Source: RGIG4097 sp045613765
GTDB lineage: Bacteria > Bacillota > Clostridia > Christensenellales > CAG-917
Length of the DNA: 64,000 nt
Direction: 5' to 3'
Assembly: GCA_045613765.1 (NCBI GenBank)
Contig: JAZLBO010000005.1
Location: 1 to 64,000, forward strand
Under the pieces are notes generated by a model that was given only the letters and a program-made list of their open reading frames with translations, was not told the origin of the DNA and did no database searches. The position numbers were made by a program, and so were the translations under genes. This document shows, piece by piece, positions 9,401 to 16,868 of this stretch (positions are counted from its first letter, which is position 1; the number at the start of each line of letters is the position of its first letter).

Positions 9401-10882
9401 TTTGTATTGGTTGCCTTCAATATAGAAGGTGTATGTTGTCCAGCCACCGTTTGTGCCGTTTTCTGCAAATTCAGGAAGACCTGCTTCAAATTCTGTTGAT
9501 GAAGGATTTGCACTGATGCCCTTGATTGAAATGTCTTCGCCATCGCCTGAAAGGGTAAGAGTGACACCTGCACCATTGATGCTGTATGTGTAAACTGCAA
9601 CAGAGATTGCATAGTGCTTGCCTTTTTCAATGACAACGGGCTTTGATGATTGGATGCCTTGTGCAGTCATCTTTTGTTGTGAGAGCATATAGACGTTTGA
9701 GCCGATTGCACCGTCAACGAGGTTGCCAATGATTTCTGCTGCGCCACCTTCACGGACAAGGTTCTTTGCAGGATAGACACTTTCTGCGCTATCTTCATCT
9801 ATTGCAACATAGTAACTATTTGCATAACTTTCATAGTTGTCTGCAAAGTTTGTTACGTCGATAACACCGTTTTTGCCAAGACCTGTGGGTGCGCCTGTGC
9901 CTGTGACAACTTTCCAGTTGCTTGCTGCTGCTGTTGAGTTGATCTTGGTTGTGCCAAAGTCAAAGTGACCGTTGTTGATCTTGAGGGTGTGGACTTGGTT
10001 GTTCTTGCGATAGTCTGCTGCATCAATACCTTCTTTACCGTTCTTGACTGCGTCTTTTTCAACTGCGTAAACGTCTTGTTCAACTTCTTCAAGTACAAGA
10101 TTGTCAAAGAATGCATAACCTGTTGTCAAACCCTTGGTGTAAACGTTGTTGTATTTGCCAAGACCAAGTTGGATTGTAAGGGAAGTTGCTGAAGAAACTG
10201 CACTTTCAAAATAGAAAGTGTATGTTTCCCATTGACCCTTTGTGTCGATGGTTGCATATTCTGCATAAGCATTTGAAGAAATGTAAATTCTTGCGCCGGG
10301 TTCAGCATCTGCCTTTTGGTTGCCGCTTTCGTCAAGACTTCCTTCAATGCCGTATGTCAACACGTCAACAGAAAGTTTGTAGTACTTTTGTGCTTCAAGT
10401 TTGAAACTTGATGATGTGTAGCCGTATGCAGTAGGGCCGTAGTCTTCGTCATCTGTGATTTCAGATGCCTTGGGCATGTAAATCATGAGAGCATTGTTGA
10501 CTGCATCTTTATCACTTGAGTAGTGTGATTTGAGAGCATTGTAGATCTTCTTGCTATCATCATTCCATTCAGCCTTGTTTGCATCATAGAGTGCTTCTTC
10601 GAGGCTGATAACGCCAGCGATAACACCCTTGGGATATGATCCACTTGCATACATTGCTGCGCCTGACCAACCGTCTGCTGTCAAGGGATATGTTTTATCA
10701 CTTGTCTTGGTGACTTTGAAGTCGCCGTTGGAGATCAGCAAACCTTCGGTAGGTTCGATAGTGGTTGTTTCTTCACTATCGGTGTCTGTGTCAGGTTTGT
10801 CGCAAGCGACAAGCATGACGAGTGAAAGCACCATCAAAAGTGCCATCATTAGTGCTAATACTGTAAGTCTTTTCTTATTCAT
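6479..10882 (-). CDS. Large surface lipoprotein with five CBM-like repeats and a C-terminal membrane anchor
   Basis: The 1467-residue product is exported. It begins with MNKKRLTVLALMMALL and a lipobox ending LVAC (Cys about 27), then an acidic Thr-rich stretch. Five repeats of about 220-300 residues follow. Each ends with a beta-rich block of the type WTxYTFYFE, a 'LGLG' strand and a 'TGYAFFDNL' strand, which resembles the jelly-roll carbohydrate-binding CenC/CBM4-9 fold. Close to the C-terminus there is one membrane helix (WWMIPTILLAVATLAVLVVW) and a basic tail, so the protein would be held at both ends. It probably binds glycans at the cell surface; no catalytic domain is visible. ATG 10882 is preferred to GTG 10888 because of the AAGGTG site. 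Confidence 0.8.
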   Translation of the reverse strand: MNKKRLTVLALMMALLMVLSLVMLVACDKPDTDTDSEETTTIEPTEGLLISNGDFKVTKTSDKTYPLTADGWSGAAMYASGSYPKGVIAGVISLEEALYDANKAEWNDDSKKIYNALKSHYSSDKDAVNNALMIYMPKASEITDDEDYGPTAYGYTSSSFKLEAQKYYKLSVDVLTYGIEGSLDESGNQKADAEPGARIYISSNAYAEYATIDTKGQWETYTFYFESAVSSATSLTIQLGLGKYNNVYTKGLTTGYAFFDNLVLEEVEQDVYAVEKDAVKNGKEGIDAADYRKNNQVHTLKINNGHFDFGTTKINSTAAASNWKVVTGTGAPTGLGKNGVIDVTNFADNYESYANSYYVAIDEDSAESVYPAKNLVREGGAAEIIGNLVDGAIGSNVYMLSQQKMTAQGIQSSKPVVIEKGKHYAISVAVYTYSINGAGVTLTLSGDGEDISIKGISANPSSTEFEAGLPEFAENGTNGGWTTYTFYIEGNQYKDYTYTMTFWLGTGSPSENTAYTYEYWTSATNKSDKEQTTYLANGTFSTGWAFFDEVALEEIDHADYVDAGAETEFEAEGEYVKVSLYTENLFDNTAISSDFSSHANANDFDKATLGTPSGFSAQGLLDEVAEDETLPIIDVTAGVVSIADGQDFTAYGIENPGKPYNITSDYALMIKANSNTYFYFDTDAISIEKNKAYRISFWVNTVDTQSTAGVHAFILDDEDETLTSFATINTTKVEDDETTSTWTEYNFYVLGHESEDKTISIRFAYGTGTKWTSSTLADGVAFIANMSMTAISASDYNSAVNNTTSKSVSLKEEKSVSSSFTNGNFNSFDVEDTEGLEETDGILANHTEAGAPSNWTLSDTTYKPQGDDQDTTVDTTKSYYDDDKLVAGIVKLEQEAEGSNFYNASQQIVNIFGSSIAAEFDTLYGAEDDTYFNNVDRLGAPYVLALAGLDGNKYSRRFTSDKFQLSAGTNYELKVWVKTIGAATYSIYLTGGASGSTYFDQDANFVVKTDATTDWTCYTFYFEVGLTSVSKLQLVLGLGYDKSISGEVAGADEYSTGIVLFDNITLSSTTTTEEFDAITEDTIKETERKISYLSDGFDIAGETIESHTELTAPNGWTGAAGTDQKAENTMGGVIYADEDVLPKHEISEEDRNNPYYSEIIAAMGETVSLFGKEYKHTDYVILQTEIEEKRSQYEGKTDDEIKVILQKIKMYEDMKANYIATSELLSSKDKDGNDISKILGDNFLVINNTANSAYSYSSSTFSLNAESFYRVSVWVRTYNVTGGGASVELYLGSANEKDNPFVFKGIGTAEGENGTTAWTKYVFYVKTLDETVTSAKVKLALGEYDADDKAKLATGYAMFDAIEFEIVDEAEFDGAVAGEYVKVRTVAESTQEGKVEEEEEPTTPENEFNLDSLWWMIPTILLAVATLAVLVVWAYKKFRKPARAKVAENTNNEAIIEKRSKYEDFNE

Positions 10883-11063
10883 ACTCACCTTTTTCGTTTT
10901 CGTCTAAACGAGTAGTTATTTGTATTTTAAGATTTGGGTCTCTCACGTAGATAATGCCCATGTGCGCATACTATTAAAACAATATGCTTGATTATTCTAT
11001 ACTAAAAACATAATTTTGGCAAACGCTTTTCATAAATTCTTGCAAATTTATCAAAATAATCTC

Positions 11064-11495
11064 ATGGAAGGAATTGAACATGTCAACGTCAATCAATATC
11101 TTGGCAAGAAAAAATTTGCCACACCCAACAAAAAGGACAAGGTCAAAAAGACGGTTATCTTGGGTGTTGCAGGGCTATTTATCGGCTTTGTCAACGGACT
11201 ATTTGGCGCAGGTGGTGGCATGCTTGCCGTACCCTTGCTCACTATGGTTGCAGGGCTCAACACCAAGCGTTCTCACGCCACTGCAATACTTGTGATACTG
11301 CCACTCTGTCTTGTCAGTGCCGTCATTTATTTGTCAAAAGGCGTCTATGACAAAGACGTATTTGCGCCCACAATTTTGGGTGTTGTCATAGGTGGATTGA
11401 TGGGGGCATACGCATTGAAAAAATGCAGCAATATAGCCCTTCAAATTTTGTTTTATGGGGTTATGCTCTTTGCAGGGTTGAAAATGATATTTTGA
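11064..11495 (+). CDS. TSUP-family half-transporter (TauE/SafE/DUF81), first half
   Basis: The product is about 143 residues with four membrane segments. It carries the TSUP signature FVNGLFGAGGGMLAVPLL near the start, followed by NTKRSHATA. Full TSUP exporters of sulfonates or sulfite have two such halves in about 250 residues. A second half-size gene follows 144 bases downstream, so the two may form a heterodimer. The start is uncertain: ATG 11064 has no clear ribosome site, and a TTG frame begins at 11016. Confidence 0.8.
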   Translation: MEGIEHVNVNQYLGKKKFATPNKKDKVKKTVILGVAGLFIGFVNGLFGAGGGMLAVPLLTMVAGLNTKRSHATAILVILPLCLVSAVIYLSKGVYDKDVFAPTILGVVIGGLMGAYALKKCSNIALQILFYGVMLFAGLKMIF

Positions 11496-11639
11496 CAAAT
11501 ATCGCACTTAAAGTCCACAATTCAACACATAAACTGCCGTTATGCAATTATTATTGACAAAATGATTTGATTCTATTGCATTTGAATTTTTGGCAAAATC
11601 GTGTGCTTTGAGTGGTTGTAAAATGGGAGAAAAGACAGT

Positions 11640-12008
11640 ATGAAAAGTCTATGGTTTATCATTTGTGGTGTCCTTGGTGGAATACTTGCAGGCATGGGTA
11701 TGGGTGGTGGCACGCTGACAATCCCACTGCTTGTTTTAGTCCTTGGAGTAGGGCAAAGTCTTGCGCAGACAGTCAATCTCGTTGCCTTTCTGCCAACGGG
11801 AGTTTTGGCACTGGGCATCCATTTCAAAAACAAACTTGTTGATGTGAAAAATGCAACGGCAATTTTAGTCCCTGCTTTGCCTGCGTCAGTGTTGTCGTCA
11901 ATTTTTGCAACGGACTTGGACGGGCAGTTGCTTTCAAAACTATTTGGAGTATTTTTGGTTGTCACTGCAATTTCATCATTTTTTGTGCAAACGTTGAAGA
12001 AAGCCTAA
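11640..12008 (+). CDS. TSUP-family half-transporter (TauE/SafE/DUF81), second half
   Basis: This 122-residue membrane protein with about four helices carries the same motif as its neighbour (GILAGMGMGGGTLTIPLL), followed by QTVNLVAFLP. A GGGAGA ribosome site lies 10 bases before ATG 11640. Together with the gene at 11064 it probably forms a complete anion exporter; the substrate is unknown. Confidence 0.82.
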   Translation: MKSLWFIICGVLGGILAGMGMGGGTLTIPLLVLVLGVGQSLAQTVNLVAFLPTGVLALGIHFKNKLVDVKNATAILVPALPASVLSSIFATDLDGQLLSKLFGVFLVVTAISSFFVQTLKKA

Positions 12009-12097
12009 GGCAATATGAAATACTCCCCAAAACTTTGATCTACACAAAAATATATGAAATTTTCAGGTTGTAAACCCCATTTTTGTAAAAATGGGTA

Positions 12098-12126
12098 TTT
12101 ACATTTGCACAAGTCTGTATTATAAT
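12098..12126 (+). promoter_or_regulatory. Strong SigA-type promoter of a short transcript
   Basis: TTTACA (12098-12103) and TATAAT (12121-12126) are 17 bp apart. Transcription should start near 12133, only a few bases before the hairpin at 12140-12178. Confidence 0.75.
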
Positions 12127-12139
12127 GGGCGCGTCAGTG

Positions 12140-12180
12140 GAAAAATCGCCGTTTTTCGTGGTATTTACGGCGTTTTTCTT
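12140..12180 (+). terminator. Terminator-like hairpin just after a promoter (short RNA or attenuator)
   Basis: The arms GAAAAA-T-CGCCGT (12140-12152) and ACGGCG-TTTTTC (12167-12178) pair over 12 bp with one bulged T and a 14-base loop, followed by T-rich sequence. With the promoter at 12098-12126 this would release an RNA of about 45-50 nt, unless readthrough reaches the ppx/gppA gene. Confidence 0.6.
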
Positions 12181-12309
12181 CGGTTTTGACACTTTCCAAT
12201 TAATGATAGATTTTTGCTCTGCAACGGATTTTTTCATTTAATAATGGAAGAATACGCCGAAAATTTTTCAAAAAATCACAAAAAAATTGAGTTTTTCAAA
12301 AATTCGGTC

Positions 12310-12338
12310 TTGAATATGTTGGAATTATGTATTAAAAT
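12310..12338 (+). promoter_or_regulatory. ppx/gppA-like gene promoter
   Basis: TTGAAT (12310-12315) and TAAAAT (12333-12338) are 17 bp apart, giving a leader of about 50 bases to the ATG at 12397 and its AAGGAG ribosome site. Confidence 0.65.
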
Positions 12339-12396
12339 AGTGATAGTAGGGGATGCTCGGCATTTTCGTGCACCCAAAACCTAAGGAGAAATTTAT

Positions 12397-13917
12397 ATGG
12401 AAAAAATCGCAATCATCGACATTGGCTCAAATTCAGCAAGACTGGTTTTGGTCAATATTCTTGAAGGAGGACACTTTGTAGTTTTTGATGAACTCAAGGA
12501 ATCTGTGCGTCTTGGACAAGATATGGACTGGGACGGTTTCATTAAACCTCAACGCATAGCACAGACAATCAAAACTCTCACCATGTTCCGTCGTCTTTGC
12601 GATGCAAACCATGTGGACAAAATCTTTGCTTATGCAACGGCTGCAGTTAGACGTGCCAAAAACCAAAAGTCCTTCCTTGACGAAGTGGCAATGACTTGTG
12701 GCATCAAGATCAAGGTCTTGACCGTTGAAGAACAAGCAATGCTTGTCTATCAAGGTGTCATCAACTCAATGGATATCCCCAAGGGCTTGATTATGGAAAT
12801 GGGTGGTGGTTCAACCAACCTTATTTACTACAATCGCAAGAACCTTATCCACTATGATACATTGCCCTTTGGCTCTGTGACTTTGACAGATCTTTTCAAG
12901 AACGACAGCAGTGAGCCTGAAGAAAGAGCAAGAAAGATTGAGGAATTCATTGGCGAACAACTTGACAAAATTTCTTGGCTTGACCAAGTTGACCCCGACA
13001 CACAAGTTGTTGGTGTAGGTGGCGCATTTAGAAACCTTGGCAGAATTTCTCGCCTTATGAAGAAATATCCCTTCCGTATGACACACAACTATGACGTGCC
13101 TATGGATGAATTTGAAAAGATTTATGCAACCATAAGAAAACTTGACCTTGACAGCACAATGAAGATCAAGGGGCTTTCAAGTGGCAGAGCAGACATCTTC
13201 CCCAGTGCACTCGCAGTGATGAAGGCAGTCTTCTCAAGATTCAACTTTGAAAAGGTCACAATCAGTGGCTGTGGCTTGAGAGAAGGCGCAATGTTTAGAT
13301 ATGCAGTGCCCGGCGTCAATGAAAGACCCATCAGTGACGTTCTTGGACACTCACTCCATACATTGATGAAGTACTTTGACATCAATGAAAACCATGCAGA
13401 GCAAGTGTACAACCTTTCAATCCAACTTTTCAAGCAACTGAAAGTGTTGCACAAACTTCCCCGAGCATACGTGAGAGTATTGAAGATTGCTTCACTTCTT
13501 CACGATAGTGGTATGCGCATCAAATATTACAACCATCACTTGCACTCAAGTTATATTATCCTCAACAGCAACCTTTATGGTGTGCCTCACAAGGATCTTA
13601 TCCTTGCAGCCCTTGTTGCAAGTGGACATCGCAAGACAAGTGAAATCCCCAGAGAAGATATCCAAAAATATCTCAGCATTCTTTCTCCCGAAGATGTGGA
13701 AGCAGTGCGCAAACTCTCTGTCATCTTGCAAATCGCAGAAAGTTTTGACAGAAGCCAAAGCAGTGTTGTCACCGGCATTGACTGTGACGTCCTTGGCGAT
13801 AGCGTAATTGTCAAGACACAAACCGAAGGTGGAGATTGCTCACTTGAAATCAAAGATGCACTTCATGCAGCACCCGAATTCAAGGCGGCATACGGAAAGA
13901 ATCTTGAAATACTCTAA
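12397..13917 (+). CDS. Ppx/GppA-family phosphatase with HD domain
   Basis: The 506-residue protein has an actin-like Ppx/GppA domain (residues 1-300: DIGSNSARLVLV, ATAAVRRA, MEMGGGSTNL, GVGGAFRNLG) and a C-terminal HD-type domain (SLLHDSGM, ASGHRK). Family members hydrolyse inorganic polyphosphate or pppGpp, linking phosphate storage to the stringent response; which substrate this one uses cannot be decided here. An AAGGAG site precedes ATG 12397. The 3' end overlaps the start of maf. Confidence 0.92.
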   Translation: MEKIAIIDIGSNSARLVLVNILEGGHFVVFDELKESVRLGQDMDWDGFIKPQRIAQTIKTLTMFRRLCDANHVDKIFAYATAAVRRAKNQKSFLDEVAMTCGIKIKVLTVEEQAMLVYQGVINSMDIPKGLIMEMGGGSTNLIYYNRKNLIHYDTLPFGSVTLTDLFKNDSSEPEERARKIEEFIGEQLDKISWLDQVDPDTQVVGVGGAFRNLGRISRLMKKYPFRMTHNYDVPMDEFEKIYATIRKLDLDSTMKIKGLSSGRADIFPSALAVMKAVFSRFNFEKVTISGCGLREGAMFRYAVPGVNERPISDVLGHSLHTLMKYFDINENHAEQVYNLSIQLFKQLKVLHKLPRAYVRVLKIASLLHDSGMRIKYYNHHLHSSYIILNSNLYGVPHKDLILAALVASGHRKTSEIPREDIQKYLSILSPEDVEAVRKLSVILQIAESFDRSQSSVVTGIDCDVLGDSVIVKTQTEGGDCSLEIKDALHAAPEFKAAYGKNLEIL

Positions 13918-14476
13918 GATTATTCTCGCATCAGGTTCGCCTCGCAGAAAGGACCTGATGAGCGAGATGGGAATTGACACAGAAATCCTTGTCCCAACAG
14001 TGGACGAAAAAAGCGTTTTGGACCACAATCCAAAACGCCTTGTTATAAAAGAAGCATTGCTCAAAAATCGTGAGGCAAGACTTCAATTTGACTGTGGAGA
14101 AAATGTTGTCATTTCTGCAGATACCATAGTTTATCGCAAGAAAGAGTACACAAAACCCCGTGATTTGTCACAAGCAGTGAAATTTTTGACAGAACTTTGT
14201 GGCAAGTGGCACAGTGTTTACACAGGTGTTGTTGTGTACTCGGACGGCAAGGAATATCCCTTTGCCGTGCGCTCTCTTGTAAGGCTCAAAAATCTTTCAA
14301 AAGCCGAGATTGAAGACTATGTCAACACCTTCCGTCCATTAGACAAAGCTGGTGCTTATGCCATACAGGAAAACACCGTTGTCAAAAAGTGGATTGGCAG
14401 TTATACAAACATTATGGGCTTGCCCACAGAAAAACTTTCTAAAGTACTCAAAAGGATAGGAATAATCAATGGCTAA
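13904..14476 (+). CDS. maf: Maf-family nucleotide pyrophosphatase
   Basis: Maf proteins hydrolyse non-canonical or ordinary nucleoside triphosphates and influence septum formation. Visible motifs are KIILASGSPRRKDLM at the start, ADTIVY (about residue 71) and DKAGAYAIQE (about 150). I chose TTG 13904, which overlaps the end of the preceding gene by 14 bases, because GGAAAG precedes it and it gives the family's normal N-terminus at 190 residues; ATG 13865 in the same frame is an alternative. It overlaps mreB by 8 bases, so these genes form one operon in the conserved maf-mreB order. Confidence 0.9.
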   Translation: MKYSKIILASGSPRRKDLMSEMGIDTEILVPTVDEKSVLDHNPKRLVIKEALLKNREARLQFDCGENVVISADTIVYRKKEYTKPRDLSQAVKFLTELCGKWHSVYTGVVVYSDGKEYPFAVRSLVRLKNLSKAEIEDYVNTFRPLDKAGAYAIQENTVVKKWIGSYTNIMGLPTEKLSKVLKRIGIING

Positions 14477-15467
14477 TATTCAACTTTCTGTTGACCTTGG
14501 CAGTAAATTTATCACAATATGCCAAAAAGGTGTAGGGCTTGTTCTTCGTGAGCCCTGTATTGCTATTGCACAAAAAACAAAGGATCGCCTTGAAATCCGT
14601 GAAGCAGGATTTAGAGCAGAAAGCATAATTTCAACATCTCTTGGTGGTGCAAAAGTGGTTTGCCCCGTGCAAGAAGGCTTTATCGTTGATGAAGAAATGT
14701 TTACACTTCTTCTCAAAGAGTTTTTGAAACGTATTTTGCCTTCAACATTTATTCCCCCCAGAGTGAAAGCAATCGTCAACATCACTTGCGCAATGACCAA
14801 TAGTGATAGACGCGCAGTTGAAAAGTGCTTTGTTGGTGCAGGCGTCAAGGAAGTCATCCTTGTTGAATCACCCTTGTCCCTTCTTGCATACACAGGCAGT
14901 ATTGGTGGTATGTTTGTTGATATTGGTGCAGGCAAAACAGAAATTGCATCAGTGACAAACCGTGGCATCGCATCAGGTGTGGCAGTCAACATTGCGGGGG
15001 ACGCTTTCAACAATGCAATCATTGACAGTTTACAAAGACATTACGGTGTCAAGATTGGCGACTATACAGTGGAAAAAATGAAAAAAAACGCCTTGTCATT
15101 TTATATTAATGATGAAGGCACATATACAGTCAGTGGCAGTGGCAATGACGGTGGCCCAAAAAATCTCAGTGTGTCTGCAGAAGATATGCGTGATGCAGTG
15201 CTTCCTCTTGTTGATGATTTGATTGAAGTCATCATGTCTGTCCTTCAACAAACACCCCCGGAACTCAGTGCAGAAATCTTGCGCAAGGGCATCTTCGTTT
15301 CAGGTGGTTCAACCTATATTCCCGGACTTGTGGACTATATTGAACAAGCACTTGAACTCCCTGTGACAGTGGTCGCTGACGTTGAAAATGCAGTTGCACT
15401 CGGTGGCGTCAAATTCTTTGATGATATGCACTATCTTGGCAATTTGCTTGGCATCAAACTTGACTGA
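14469..15467 (+). CDS. mreB: Rod-shape protein MreB/Mbl-type actin homologue
   Basis: This 332-residue bacterial actin should form membrane-bound filaments that guide sidewall peptidoglycan synthesis. The phosphate-binding loops are VDLGSKF at the N-terminus, somewhat unlike the usual DLGTAN, and FVDIGAGKTEIA (about 147). VNIAGDAFNNAI and FVSGGSTYIPGL are further actin-fold motifs. mreC and mreD do not follow, unlike in Bacillus. The gene ends at the terminator at 15557. Confidence 0.9.
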   Translation: MANIQLSVDLGSKFITICQKGVGLVLREPCIAIAQKTKDRLEIREAGFRAESIISTSLGGAKVVCPVQEGFIVDEEMFTLLLKEFLKRILPSTFIPPRVKAIVNITCAMTNSDRRAVEKCFVGAGVKEVILVESPLSLLAYTGSIGGMFVDIGAGKTEIASVTNRGIASGVAVNIAGDAFNNAIIDSLQRHYGVKIGDYTVEKMKKNALSFYINDEGTYTVSGSGNDGGPKNLSVSAEDMRDAVLPLVDDLIEVIMSVLQQTPPELSAEILRKGIFVSGGSTYIPGLVDYIEQALELPVTVVADVENAVALGGVKFFDDMHYLGNLLGIKLD

Positions 15468-15556
15468 CAAAATATGCGTTAAATCGCACAATCAATAGTT
15501 TATCTTGTCAATTTGATATGATAAAATAGACAAAAGAGCAAATAATATGACAAAAC

Positions 15557-15584
15557 AAGACACCATTTTCGGTGTCTTTTTGTT
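15557..15584 (+). terminator. Terminator after mreB, immediately before minD
   Basis: AAGACACC (15557-15564) and GGTGTCTT (15571-15578) form a perfect 8-bp stem with a 6-base loop, followed by TTTT. It lies only about 12 bases before the minD ATG, so it could also control readthrough into minD. Confidence 0.85.
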
Positions 15585-15595
15585 ATTATTTTCTT

Positions 15596-16342
15596 ATGAG
15601 AAAACTGGTTGTCACATCTGGAAAAGGTGGCGTGGGCAAGACCACGATCACTGCATTGCTTGGAAGAAAATTGGCCATGCTTGGATACAAAGTTGTCCTT
15701 GTTGATGGAGATGTCGGGCTCAACAATCTTGACGTTGTCATGGGCATTGAACACAAGGTTGTTTATGATGTCAGCGACGTCCTTGACGGAAGGTGCAAGT
15801 TGTCGCAAGCACTTGTGGTTGACAGTGAAAGCGGGGTGTCTGTGTTGCCTTCTTCATCACGAAAACTCAACGTCAGCCCACAAGCATTTCGTGGAATAAT
15901 TGACACTATTCGAGGGGTTGATTTTGTGATAATTGACTGTCCTGCCGGCATAGATGAAGGTTTTCATAGGGCAGTGTCATCTGCAAATGAAGCGATTGTT
16001 GTCACAACACCATCTGCATCTGCAATTCGTGATGCAGACAAGGTGCGAAGTCTATTGTCTTCATATAGGCTTCAAGACGTATCTTTGGTGGTCAATCGTG
16101 TGCGATATGATATGGTGCGCCGTGGAGAAATGTTGTCTTTCAAAGAGATTGGCAATCTTTTGCACTTGCCTGTTGTGGGGGTAATACCCGAGGACGATCA
16201 CGTGACAATATATCAACAACTTGGCAGAGTGCCCGACTTTGCAGTCAGTGAAAAATATGGGGATATTCTTGCAGAAAACGTGGCAAAATCCACAAGGAAT
16301 ATTGTTGAACCCCGTCAAAAAAGGTGGTGGAGAGCAAGATGA
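15596..16342 (+). CDS. minD: Septum site-determining ATPase MinD
   Basis: MinD is a ParA/MinD-type ATPase that binds the membrane as a dimer and places the division septum. The 248-residue protein has the deviant Walker A motif SGKGGVGKTT (about residues 8-17), VLVDGDVGLNNLDVVMG, the Walker B region FVIIDCPAGID (about 110) and a basic amphipathic C-terminal end that fits a membrane-targeting helix. ATG 15596 follows a terminator hairpin with no ribosome site. The stop overlaps the minE start as ATGA. No minC was found. Confidence 0.93.
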   Translation: MRKLVVTSGKGGVGKTTITALLGRKLAMLGYKVVLVDGDVGLNNLDVVMGIEHKVVYDVSDVLDGRCKLSQALVVDSESGVSVLPSSSRKLNVSPQAFRGIIDTIRGVDFVIIDCPAGIDEGFHRAVSSANEAIVVTTPSASAIRDADKVRSLLSSYRLQDVSLVVNRVRYDMVRRGEMLSFKEIGNLLHLPVVGVIPEDDHVTIYQQLGRVPDFAVSEKYGDILAENVAKSTRNIVEPRQKRWWRAR

Positions 16343-16596
16343 AAACATCAAGAGAAACCTTTGATAGATTGAAAAAGATGCTCGTCTATGACAAAATGGG
16401 TGTCGGGGACGGCTTTATGCGAGTTTTTAAGACGGAAATGTCACGATTTTTCAAAGATTATTTTGTCCTTGACAGTGATGTTGACGTCAAAGTTGAACTT
16501 GATGACTACGGATTTTACAAAGTAAACATATCTTTTACGGCAGAAGACACCAAGAAATTTTCCACTGCAGAAGACGTCGATTGTGGAATATATTGA
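16339..16596 (+). CDS. minE: MinE-like topological specificity factor
   Basis: The 85-residue product directly follows minD with an ATGA overlap. Its first part (ETFDRLKKMLVYDKMG) matches the conserved MinD-interacting helix of MinE (A..RL...L..DR), and the second half (FFKDYFVLDSDVDVKVELDD) matches the MinE dimerisation domain (I.KY..ID...V.V.L). MinE displaces MinD from the membrane and makes the system oscillate. The match is by pattern only and is weak in places. Confidence 0.72.
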   Translation: MKTSRETFDRLKKMLVYDKMGVGDGFMRVFKTEMSRFFKDYFVLDSDVDVKVELDDYGFYKVNISFTAEDTKKFSTAEDVDCGIY

Positions 16597-16631
16597 AAAG
16601 ACCTTGCATAGTATTTTCTGCGAGGTGAAAT

Positions 16632-16862
16632 ATGGAACAAACTGAAAGAATTGAAGCAGTGGTCACAGAAAACCAATTTGTAGAAAACAGAGTGCAAGAA
16701 AAGAAGAAGTTTTCCTTGAAATCCCGTGGTATTGACTTGTTGGATATGGCAATCTTGCCCGTGACAATGGGGGTGTTTATTTCATTGGGATTTTTATTTG
16801 CAGGGATTTTTGGTTCGGCAGGGGTGGAAAATATCACTTCAATGTTTGACAAATTGGTGTAA
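16632..16862 (+). CDS. Small membrane protein in the spoIVFA position
   Basis: This is a 76-residue protein with a charged cytoplasm-facing first half (Lys/Glu rich, 1-36), one or two short hydrophobic segments (37-63) and a short outer tail. GAGGTG lies just before ATG 16632. I do not recognise a family. It stands between minE and the SpoIVFB-like protease with 6 bases to the next start, exactly where Bacillus has spoIVFA, the membrane partner that holds SpoIVFB inactive. It lacks a LytM-like domain, so it is at most a minimal analogue. Confidence 0.65.
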   Translation: MEQTERIEAVVTENQFVENRVQEKKKFSLKSRGIDLLDMAILPVTMGVFISLGFLFAGIFGSAGVENITSMFDKLV

Positions 16863-16868
16863 TATACT

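Larger units (their letters stand above)
12009..12396. other. Regulatory intergenic region before the ppx/gppA gene
   Basis: Within 388 bases there is a strong promoter (12098-12126) running straight into a hairpin with a T-run (12140-12180), an AT-rich inverted repeat (CCGAAAATTTTT at 12257-12268 against AAAAATTCGG at 12298-12307) and a second promoter at 12310-12338. No protein-coding frame is convincing. Confidence 0.6.
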
